Source of the DNA: Mycobacterium sp. JS623
GTDB taxonomy: Bacteria; Actinomycetota; Actinomycetes; Mycobacteriales; Mycobacteriaceae
Reading direction: 5' to 3'
DNA length: 64,000 bases
Assembly (NCBI RefSeq): GCF_000328565.1
Contig: NC_019966.1
Location: 3,658,001-3,722,000 of the forward strand
Shown: in pieces, positions 54,887-62,833 of the stretch
Position numbering within the stretch: the stretch's first letter is position 1
How the letters are laid out: each line of letters begins with the position of its first letter
The notes under the pieces: model-generated
Database searches by the model: none
Seen by the model: the letters and a program-made list of their open reading frames with translations, nothing else
What the model was told of the DNA's origin: nothing
Made by a program: the position numbers and the translations under genes

Positions 54887-57298
54887 GTGACAATCGAGTC
54901 GTATGCCGGGTCGCCGACCGACACGGAGACCAACACGTCGCCATTCGCGGGGCTGTCCTACACGGAGTCTCCCGTCGTCGAACCACAGGAAGCACCCGTC
55001 GATGTCGGCGAGTCGCCGTTCGACGGCTTCTACCCGACTGAGTCTCCTTTCGGGGAGGACGTTTTCACCGAGTCCGACGCCGAGGCCGATGAGGCCGCCG
55101 ACTTCCTGGAGGCCATTCACGACGAGGACTTCGATGAAGCGCTCGAGCAACTCCTCAACGAGGGTGCGGCGCATGTGCTGGGCGATGCACAACAGTGGGC
55201 TGCGCCACCGTCGGAAACCGAAGCCCGCGAAGCGGTCGAGCAGTGGATCGCACCGCTGGTGTCCGAATGGGAACGGGCCATCGACGGTCTCGGCGCAGGA
55301 CTGGAGAGCGCAGACCTGCATGGTATCGCGGAGCAGGAACTCGACGAGCTGCTCGAGTCTTTAGAGTCACCGTCGGGTCTCGATTCTGAGGCGTTCGACA
55401 ACTTCCTCGGCAAGCTCATGCGCAAGGCCAAGAGCTTCATCAAGCAGAAGGTCCGGCAGGCCGTCAACTTCGCGAAGAACCCCATCAAGGGGGTGGTCGA
55501 CGCGGCCAAGAGTGGGCTTCAAACGATCAAGAGCGGTGTGCAGGCTATCGGCAAGCATTTGGTTGGACCACTGCTGGAGAAGCTGAAGAACGTGGGACTC
55601 AAGCTACTCAAGGGTGTGGTCGCGAAGTTAATGGCGCCCCTGTCCCGGATCCTTCCCGCGGCAGTTCGTCCCCTTCTGCCGATCGTGATGAAGAGGCTTG
55701 GCATCGGCGAGGCCGCCGACGATGAAAGCGACGAAGCCACATCCGACGAGATGGGTGTCGCCGGTGAGATGGCGCATGAATTCGACAATCAACTGCTCGG
55801 GTTGTACCTCGCCGCCGATTCCGAAAGCGCAGGCGATCACGAATTCGACGAGTCATATGACCACGAGCAGGGTCCGGATCCGGTGGCCGAGCTAGACGAT
55901 GCGCGGGCTCGATTGGCAACGCAACTGAGTGAGCACACTGGCTCGGAGCCACCTGTCGCCGAGATTGAACAGTTCATTCCTGCGGTCCTTGCGATCCGGC
56001 CGCTTCTCAAGCTCGGCCTGACCGTCACCGGGGCACGCGAGAAGTTGATCAACCTGATCGCCACTCCCCTGGCCAAGCTGATCAAGGACATGATCGGTGC
56101 CGAGGCGTCGAACACCATCGCACGCGCTGCGGGTCAAGAGCCGTCGCGCATGATCGCCAGGGCCGCGGTCAACGTCGGGTTCACTGCGCTCGGCCTTGAA
56201 AGCCCACCCGGACAGGACGAATCCGTCGCGGGCGAGGCACTGGCGTCGACGATCGAGAACACCATCCTGCAGGTCGCCGACGAACTCGATGAGACGCCGG
56301 CATCCGATCCGCTGCAAGTCAGCGCGGCGGTTCAGCAGGCATTCGCCGAATCCGCCGCCGCGTATCTGCCCGATCGACTGTTGCGTGCCGACCTACCTGA
56401 GCGCGAGACCGCCGAAGAGGGCGGATTCTGGGTAATGATGCCGCGGTCGAGCCGACCGCGATACCGATTCCGCAAGTACTCAAGGGTTTTCGCGGTTCCG
56501 ATTCCCCGCCAGGTGGCACGCGCGGTGCGCTGGTCCGACGGCGGCACCCTTGAGACCTATCTGCTCGACCGTGGTGTCAACCAATGGCCGGTCCAAGCCG
56601 AGATCGATCTCTACGAAACGATGCCCGGCACCCTTCCCGGTCACTTCACCAGAGACGAAACGCTGCCCGCCGACGAGCGGCCATCCGACGATGAGTACCA
56701 ACCGCTGACGCCACGAACCGCGGGTGTGCTGCTCGGCGAGCCTGCACTCGGGCGCGGTCGCAGGACCGGCGTGCGCGCAGGCTCGTATCGACCGGTGCCG
56801 CGGCAGCGCTATTACCGGGTACGGGTGGGACGGCTGCCGGCACGACGTAGTCATCGTCCCCGCAGGCTCGTGAGCGTGCACTGGGATCCGAAGGCCACCC
56901 GGATGCGAATCTCGGTTCGACTCTCGGAGCGACGTGCGCGCGCCCTGCAGGCCCGTCTGCAAAGGGCGGCACCTTCGGGTCAGCGCGACCTACCCGGCGT
57001 CTTGTTGGCCCTGCGACAGATTGCCTTGCCGCGCCTGCAGTATCGGATCGCTCGGCGGCTGATCAACTCGTCGACCGTCAAGGATCAGCTGGCCGCCGCA
57101 CAGCTCGCGGGGGCGATGGCGGCAGCCACCTCCACGGCTCTGGCGACGTTCCTGGTGAAGAGTGGAGCGCAGTTCGCCTCGGCAGTCGCCGATCCCGCCG
57201 AAGGCGTGACCGTCACAGTGACCTTCGATGGCGTCGGATCCAGCCCATCGCAGGTGCCCGCAGCTGTGGTTGCCGTTGCACCCGGGATGGTGCGATGA
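54887..57298 (+). CDS. Large unrecognised protein with acidic leader and cationic amphipathic segment
   Basis: 803 residues, not assigned to a family. The N-terminal about 170 residues are highly acidic, with repeated SPF motifs (TSPFAG, ESPFDG, ESPFGEDVF). A Lys-rich amphipathic stretch (about 175-275: KLMRKAKSFIKQKVRQAV, KLLKGVVAKLMAPLSRILP) looks able to lie on or in membranes. A second acidic linker, helical segments (about 355-460), an Arg-rich half (530-700) and an Ala-rich hydrophobic stretch (735-770) follow. Start GTG 54887 has GGAGG 8 nt upstream. No classical signal peptide. Overlaps the next gene by 4 bp. Pore-forming or scaffold roles are speculative. Confidence 0.75.
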   Translation: MTIESYAGSPTDTETNTSPFAGLSYTESPVVEPQEAPVDVGESPFDGFYPTESPFGEDVFTESDAEADEAADFLEAIHDEDFDEALEQLLNEGAAHVLGDAQQWAAPPSETEAREAVEQWIAPLVSEWERAIDGLGAGLESADLHGIAEQELDELLESLESPSGLDSEAFDNFLGKLMRKAKSFIKQKVRQAVNFAKNPIKGVVDAAKSGLQTIKSGVQAIGKHLVGPLLEKLKNVGLKLLKGVVAKLMAPLSRILPAAVRPLLPIVMKRLGIGEAADDESDEATSDEMGVAGEMAHEFDNQLLGLYLAADSESAGDHEFDESYDHEQGPDPVAELDDARARLATQLSEHTGSEPPVAEIEQFIPAVLAIRPLLKLGLTVTGAREKLINLIATPLAKLIKDMIGAEASNTIARAAGQEPSRMIARAAVNVGFTALGLESPPGQDESVAGEALASTIENTILQVADELDETPASDPLQVSAAVQQAFAESAAAYLPDRLLRADLPERETAEEGGFWVMMPRSSRPRYRFRKYSRVFAVPIPRQVARAVRWSDGGTLETYLLDRGVNQWPVQAEIDLYETMPGTLPGHFTRDETLPADERPSDDEYQPLTPRTAGVLLGEPALGRGRRTGVRAGSYRPVPRQRYYRVRVGRLPARRSHRPRRLVSVHWDPKATRMRISVRLSERRARALQARLQRAAPSGQRDLPGVLLALRQIALPRLQYRIARRLINSSTVKDQLAAAQLAGAMAAATSTALATFLVKSGAQFASAVADPAEGVTVTVTFDGVGSSPSQVPAAVVAVAPGMVR

Positions 57299-58545
57299 CC
57301 GCTGATTTCTCCACCGAGGCAGCGGCTCTCGGCACTGAGGCCCGGCACTGGCGACGCGCCTGTGCGGCCCTTGGCGATCTCGAGGTCGGCGCGTCGGCCA
57401 CAGCATGGAAGGAACTCGAGTCATACCTGGGCGAGAGCGTCCGCAAGAGCCTTACCGCACAGGCCAAACGTCTCACGGCACAGGCAGACCGCGTGTTGTT
57501 CGCACTCGATGCGGCGCAGACTCCGGCTGATCTGGTAGCCGCTCGCTCGGAACTTCTGACACTGCGGCGGCGCTACACGCGCGCAGAGGCGATGGTCGAT
57601 TTCTACTGCGAGGCAGTCAATACGCGAACCAGCCCACGAATCGCGGCAGTGCTTCGAGGGCTCGACACACTCGCCGTATACAGCATGGACGTCGTTCTTC
57701 GCCCACTGGGTATCGAGTCACCACCCGTACTCACGTATCTGGACAAGGGCATGGGTGCGTCGATTCTGCGGGCAGGCGCACGGTTGTGGGATGCGTCGCT
57801 GTCGCCGGCGGCGGCGATCAAGATCACGCGCCATAACCTTTGGCAGCCAACATCTTTGGTGCATGAAACGGGCCACCAGGTAGCGCATTTGACAAGTTGG
57901 GCGACGGAGTTGGCAGCGGCCTTGCAGGAGACGCTCGCCTCGCACAGTCCCATCGCTGCCGACGCGTGGCACAGCTGGGCGAGCGAAGTGGCCGCCGACG
58001 TGTACGCATTCTCGCTCCTCGGCTATGCGCCGGTGCCGGCGTTGGCCACCGTGGTGGACGGCCCTGCACGCGCGGTGTTCCGAATGCCAATCGGCGACCC
58101 ACATCCGGTGTCAATGCTGCGTGTGCAGTTCAACGTGGCGCTGTGCCGGTCCTGGTTCGGGCCTGGGCCGTGGGACGCGCTCGGCGCGCGCTGGCTGGCG
58201 AGATATCCAGTAGCTCAGGCACCTTCGGATGTCGCCCAAGTGATTCGGGAAAGCATGCCGTTGCTCCCTGCGCTTGTCGACATCTGCACGCGGGCTCCGA
58301 TGAACGCGTTCCATGGTGCGTCGCTCTCGACGCTTGCCGACCCACGCCGCGTCGCCCCGACGGAGCTGAATCGACTTGCCGAGCGCGCAGGCGCGTCCCT
58401 GTATACATCGAGTTACCTACAGCGACAAGAACCAATGCGAATCCTGGCGCTCACGGTATTGCGCGGACTGGACTCGAAGACGGCGCCCATCGAAATGGAG
58501 ACGTGGCTGCGGCGCGTCGGTGGTGATCGGTCGATTGCGGCGTGA
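57295..58545 (+). CDS. HETGH zinc metallopeptidase-like protein
   Basis: 416 residues. An N-terminal coiled-coil-like helical part (about 35-105) precedes a probable zinc site HETGH at 190-194, preceded by TSLV, with a downstream EVAAD (Glu231, Asp235) that would supply the third ligand and structural Asp. The family is not recognised. No signal peptide or membrane segment. Its start overlaps the 803-residue protein gene (ATGA), so the two are made together. Confidence 0.72.
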   Translation: MTADFSTEAAALGTEARHWRRACAALGDLEVGASATAWKELESYLGESVRKSLTAQAKRLTAQADRVLFALDAAQTPADLVAARSELLTLRRRYTRAEAMVDFYCEAVNTRTSPRIAAVLRGLDTLAVYSMDVVLRPLGIESPPVLTYLDKGMGASILRAGARLWDASLSPAAAIKITRHNLWQPTSLVHETGHQVAHLTSWATELAAALQETLASHSPIAADAWHSWASEVAADVYAFSLLGYAPVPALATVVDGPARAVFRMPIGDPHPVSMLRVQFNVALCRSWFGPGPWDALGARWLARYPVAQAPSDVAQVIRESMPLLPALVDICTRAPMNAFHGASLSTLADPRRVAPTELNRLAERAGASLYTSSYLQRQEPMRILALTVLRGLDSKTAPIEMETWLRRVGGDRSIAA

Positions 58546-58562
58546 CATGGCAAAACACGAAG

Positions 58563-58592
58563 CGTTGACGCCGACGCACACCTCTTTGACGC
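58563..58592. promoter_or_regulatory. Candidate SARP motif before the second part of the cassette
   Basis: CGTTGACGC (58563-58571) is identical to the inverted 9-mer at 54571-54579, and a second TTGACGC (58586-58592) begins 21 bp after the first TTGACGC (58565-58571), about two helical turns. It lies in the 119-bp gap before the next gene, the only sizeable gap in the cassette. Confidence 0.45.
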
Positions 58593-58664
58593 ACAGTTGC
58601 CGAATGCCGCGGTTTACGAGGCGAGCACGGTGCGGATCGGGTCTTCGGCCAGAAGGAAGGAACC

Positions 58665-59225
58665 ATGACCACTTCAGCGTTTAAAAGCTCAAACGAGCAA
58701 GATGCGGTTACACAGCTCGCAAACATCCTGGAGCGCATGGCGGCTCCCAGCCAACCCTCGCTCACGGACGCGCAGACCCGACTCGTCCTGCAGTTCCGTG
58801 CGATCCGCAACAGCCTTGGCAATTTTGGCAGGCACGGTGAAGCGCAGTTCAACGTCTTCATGACTCCGCCGCACATCGATAAGGGCGCCAAGCTGTTGAC
58901 CTTTTTCGAACCCGGTCTGCCGCGTGAAACCCGATCCATTGTCTTGCGCCTCTCTGGCGGCAAGAGGCCGACCACATTCGACGTCGGTGACGTCGACGAT
59001 TACAAGTGGGACGTCGCGATCACCGATACGGATGTCACGTCGGTCGAGGCCGTCGACGCCTACGGCACACCGCTATCGTTCGGCGTCCCGTTCGGTCCCA
59101 AAAGGGCAGAGCCAGAGCCCCACACCACCACCGTGATTGGTGAGATATTGCCGCCCGGCTCCGGCGCCGAGGGCAATGGCGAAGCGCAGCAATATCCAGA
59201 CCAAGACGATCGCGGAGGAGATTAG
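58665..59225 (+). CDS. Unrecognised cassette protein, 186 residues
   Basis: No family recognised. A helical N-terminal third (QDAVTQLANILERMAAP) precedes a beta-rich middle (about 60-145) and a Pro/Gly/Glu tail that looks disordered. No signal peptide or membrane segment. ATG 58665 follows GGAAGGAACC. It is 6 bp before the next gene on the same strand and preceded by the TTGACGC repeats, so it may begin its own transcript. Confidence 0.65.
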   Translation: MTTSAFKSSNEQDAVTQLANILERMAAPSQPSLTDAQTRLVLQFRAIRNSLGNFGRHGEAQFNVFMTPPHIDKGAKLLTFFEPGLPRETRSIVLRLSGGKRPTTFDVGDVDDYKWDVAITDTDVTSVEAVDAYGTPLSFGVPFGPKRAEPEPHTTTVIGEILPPGSGAEGNGEAQQYPDQDDRGGD

Positions 59226-59230
59226 TCCAA

Positions 59231-60625
59231 ATGTTTCGTACTCTCGTCGAACTGACGCCACCCGTCGCGATACCGCCGGCCAAAGACCCCCTGAAGCAGG
59301 ACAAGGCCAACGCCGTACTTGCGGTTCACCCGTTGCAGATCAGCCGCTGGCTCGAGGAAGTCTGGGCCGAGGGCGGATTCTCCAGTTTCCTGTGGGCACC
59401 GATACTTTCACCCGGCAAGACAGTTCTGCTGGGCGATCCAGACGCGGTGTCGAGGACACAGCTGCCGCGAAACCTGCTCAACACATTGCTTTCCGGTCTG
59501 CGTCCGACCCTGCCGGCAACGCTTGGCGGTGCTACCCCGATCCAGGACTTCGTGAAGGCTCCGCCGCAAGCCATCGGTATTGGCTTGGGAGCGACTCAGC
59601 CACTCATGTGGGAGCACCTCTTGTATGCGTATCTGGTGGAATCCACCGGGATAATCGACATCCTCGGCGAGGTAGTGCGCAGGTATGTCATCGGCGAAAC
59701 GCTGCCGACGCCACGGGTGACAACGCTGGGCTGGGTGCGGTCCACCGAGGAGCTGTACTTCCGGGACAATCCGCTCTTCTCAGTGGGTGGACTGCTGACG
59801 AGCCAGTTGCGACCCGATGCACGGGTAAACCGGCGCAACGTGTATTGGCGCATGTTCGGACTTGACCTGCCACACCCGCCTGGCGCGGGGATCGACGGTC
59901 AGCCTTGGAAGCGCGACATCGGCACCACGCCGAATACGCGATTCCTCGAACTGTGGAGTGAGCTGCTACGCCAAGTGTGGCTGGGGATCGAGAACGACCG
60001 AAACTCTTCGGGCACGAACCCGACCGACAGCTCCTACATCGGATACCTCTGCCAATCGCTGAGCGAGATGCTTCAGTTACGGCGCCGCGGTGGCATGCTC
60101 GCCCGCGAGGAGTTCGCGTACACAACGATGTTGAGCTGGTTCCACCTGACTGTCGAGTACGACACATCGGTGGTCACCGACCTGGGTGCAGAAGCCGGAA
60201 CCGACGGCAATCCGGCCGACCGGCTCGCTGCGATCGGTGCGCGCGTCGGAATGGCTCCTTCGCGCCAAGCGCGAGAACTGTTCGAGCTCGCCGACTTGGT
60301 GTCGCCACTGATGTGGGCCATCGAACTGGGGTTGTTCAATGATCCTGGGCCGGCGGAAATGCTCTTCAAGATTCATAATCTGCCATCGACAACTCCGCCA
60401 ACCGTCGCTCAGACCATGAACCGGATCATCGACCTGTGGCAATCCGCGACCGGTGACCGGGTCAAGGATCTGGCCGTGACAACGCGACGCCAGCCCGTTC
60501 CAGCGCGGCCGGCGCAGCCCACGAAGCTGCCTTCGGGACAGTTGGTTTCGGCGCCATCAAAGCCGGTTTCAGCGGCACCGGGGGCTTCCACGAACGGCAG
60601 CCGGCGGCCTGTCCCGCAGCTGTAG
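59231..60625 (+). CDS. Unrecognised cassette protein, 464 residues
   Basis: No family recognised. Mostly helical, with Trp-rich patches (ISRWLEEVWAEGGFSSFLWAP), a hydrophobic segment around 110-150 (MWEHLLYAYLVESTGIIDIL) and a Pro/Ser/Ala-rich tail from about 420. Start ATG 59231 follows GGAGGAG. Between the 186-residue protein and the phospholipase D-like gene, all on the same strand with short gaps. Could be a structural or carrier partner; that is only a guess. Confidence 0.65.
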   Translation: MFRTLVELTPPVAIPPAKDPLKQDKANAVLAVHPLQISRWLEEVWAEGGFSSFLWAPILSPGKTVLLGDPDAVSRTQLPRNLLNTLLSGLRPTLPATLGGATPIQDFVKAPPQAIGIGLGATQPLMWEHLLYAYLVESTGIIDILGEVVRRYVIGETLPTPRVTTLGWVRSTEELYFRDNPLFSVGGLLTSQLRPDARVNRRNVYWRMFGLDLPHPPGAGIDGQPWKRDIGTTPNTRFLELWSELLRQVWLGIENDRNSSGTNPTDSSYIGYLCQSLSEMLQLRRRGGMLAREEFAYTTMLSWFHLTVEYDTSVVTDLGAEAGTDGNPADRLAAIGARVGMAPSRQARELFELADLVSPLMWAIELGLFNDPGPAEMLFKIHNLPSTTPPTVAQTMNRIIDLWQSATGDRVKDLAVTTRRQPVPARPAQPTKLPSGQLVSAPSKPVSAAPGASTNGSRRPVPQL

Positions 60626-60637
60626 CCAGATCGGACT

Positions 60638-62833
60638 GTGTCGATGTCTTGGGACGAAAACCCGATTGCGGAGGCACCTGACGAGAAAGTCCTGCGCAGC
60701 ATGCGATTCGCGCGGGACGCAGATCTCGCCGCTGTTGCCAACGGCCGCCTACGCCTTGGCGCGAATGGCACCGCACCGCACCCCGCGCCCGTACTGAGCC
60801 GTGGCGTCGCCATAGCCAAGGTGCAGACTGCGCTGATTGATCTCGGCTATCTCGCGCGGGGTGGCGACGACGGCAAGTTCGGCAGGGACACCGGCGCCGC
60901 GGTCGTCAGATTCAAGAACTCGCGCGGCATCCGGCCGAACGATCCCGTCGTGGGACCGCTCACGATTACTGCCCTCGATGACGCCTTGGCGCCGCGCGAC
61001 GTGAAGCCACAACCTCCGCCTAAGCCTCGACGCAACTGGTTTACCGGAGATCGGGCCACCGGACTCAGTCGGGTGATGACGGACTCGCAAGTATCGTTCC
61101 TGGTCGACGCCGAGGACTATTACGCAGATCTGCGTGCCGAAGTAATGACGGCGGCCGAACAACGGCGGGGCGGTCTCGTCTGCTGGATCGGGTTCGAAGT
61201 CAGCGGCGACACTCCCATGCCGCAGGGGCCCGCTCCTTCGGGCCTGCGCCCATTCGCCCGACGGCAGCGGCAACCCGACGATCGGGCATGGCTGGACGTC
61301 CTCGCCTCCGCCGCCAATCAGGGCGTGTCAGTGCGTGCGCTGCTAAACCTCCACCCGGCACCAACGCCAGCCAACATCTACGTTGACAAGAACTTCTCCA
61401 CGGTCAAGAAGCTGAATGCCTTGCCGAAAGCCATGGCAATCAACGACTTCCGCTATCTACTCATCAACGGTACGCACCACCAGAAACTCGTGGTGGTACA
61501 GAGTCCGGCCGGACTCGTCGCATATATCGGCACCGCGGACATCCAACCTCAACGCATCACGGACCGGTGGTGTGAGGTGCAATGCAAGGTGCGTGGCGAA
61601 GCCGCTCGCGAGCTGTACCGGGTGTTTTACGACCGTTGGATTGAACACACCGCAACGCTCGCAGGCCAGCCGCCCGAGCGGTCATGGATCCCACGTCCCA
61701 GTGAACTCTCTGTCGCGCCGAGCGGGGCTACGGATGTCCAGGTCTCGACAACCTATGGAGATCCGAGGCGGCCCAACGCCATCAACATTGTGGGACCAAC
61801 CAAGCAGGTAGTGAATGCGCCACATCGGGTCGTGATTCCACCCCTGCCCGTACCGACGCCGATCGGCATTGTATGGAGCCCGACAATCGTTGTCGCGAAC
61901 GACTTCTTCAAGCCGCGTGACCCAGCGGCGAAACCCTTGATCGACATGGCGGGACGGCAAAGGCCTGACTACTCCTTCGCGCCGAACGGCCACACGGGTA
62001 TCTATCACCAGATCAGGGCGGCCCTCGAGCAACGCCCCCAGCGGATTTACATGGAGGACCAGTATCTCGTTGCCGACGAGCCCATGGGCGGCCTCGCATC
62101 GATGCTTTCCCTACTCGAAACCCGGGTACGCGCACCCGATTTCCAGAAGCTCATCATCCTTTGCACACGGATTGAAGAGATCGATGAGGAGATGAAGGGG
62201 CTTGCGGCGGCGCACCGGCGGCGTTTCATCGGCCAACTCGCGGCAGCAGGCGGTGACAAAGTGGTCATCTGTCAATACAAGTCGAACGCCGCACTCGGAT
62301 CCGGAATCCAACCACCCGATAAGTCACCCTTCTACGTGCACTCCAAGTCGTGGATATTCGACGACGAGCTGGCCATCATCGGATCGGCGAACTGCAACCG
62401 GCGCGGATACAGCCATGACAGTGAACTCGACATCGGCGTCTATGACGCCCGCTCGTCGTTAGTTCGCGATCTGCGGGCCCGGATCTGGCTCCGGCGGTTG
62501 AACACCGAGTCCGTTCGAACCCCGTTGACACCGGCCGATGTTGCGGACTTCAACGCCGCGGCCAAGTTCTGGGAGCGGCCGGCTGAGTTCGGCTTGCCGA
62601 TCGAAAACCATCGAATTGGTATCGACAAATTCGTACGGTCGAAGACCGCCTTCTCGATACCCGAGGCATATGCGCCCCTGCTGGCTGCCATCGCACGGGC
62701 AAATCCCAATGTGAGCACGAAAGACCGACTCATGTGGGACCTCATCGTGGACCCCGAGGGTACGTGCGGATCGTGTGCAGCGCCGTCCACGTCGCGTGAG
62801 GCGCGTGAGGCAATTTTGGTTGGGAGTGTGTGA
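60638..62833 (+). CDS. Peptidoglycan-binding/phospholipase D-like fusion protein
   Basis: 731 residues. A PG_binding_1 domain spans about 52-115 (AIAKVQTALIDLGYLARGGDDGKFGRDT, GPLTITAL). Two phospholipase D superfamily motifs follow: HQKLVVVQ at 281-288 with the GTADI strand, and HSKSWIFDD at 568-576 with IIGSANCNRRGY. The first HKD motif has Gln where Asp is usual, so the site is asymmetric. No signal peptide; start GTG 60638 or ATG 60644. PLD enzymes cleave phosphodiesters in lipids or DNA. The wall-binding domain points to action at an envelope. Stop shares one base with the M15 gene start. Confidence 0.82.
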   Translation: MSMSWDENPIAEAPDEKVLRSMRFARDADLAAVANGRLRLGANGTAPHPAPVLSRGVAIAKVQTALIDLGYLARGGDDGKFGRDTGAAVVRFKNSRGIRPNDPVVGPLTITALDDALAPRDVKPQPPPKPRRNWFTGDRATGLSRVMTDSQVSFLVDAEDYYADLRAEVMTAAEQRRGGLVCWIGFEVSGDTPMPQGPAPSGLRPFARRQRQPDDRAWLDVLASAANQGVSVRALLNLHPAPTPANIYVDKNFSTVKKLNALPKAMAINDFRYLLINGTHHQKLVVVQSPAGLVAYIGTADIQPQRITDRWCEVQCKVRGEAARELYRVFYDRWIEHTATLAGQPPERSWIPRPSELSVAPSGATDVQVSTTYGDPRRPNAINIVGPTKQVVNAPHRVVIPPLPVPTPIGIVWSPTIVVANDFFKPRDPAAKPLIDMAGRQRPDYSFAPNGHTGIYHQIRAALEQRPQRIYMEDQYLVADEPMGGLASMLSLLETRVRAPDFQKLIILCTRIEEIDEEMKGLAAAHRRRFIGQLAAAGGDKVVICQYKSNAALGSGIQPPDKSPFYVHSKSWIFDDELAIIGSANCNRRGYSHDSELDIGVYDARSSLVRDLRARIWLRRLNTESVRTPLTPADVADFNAAAKFWERPAEFGLPIENHRIGIDKFVRSKTAFSIPEAYAPLLAAIARANPNVSTKDRLMWDLIVDPEGTCGSCAAPSTSREAREAILVGSV

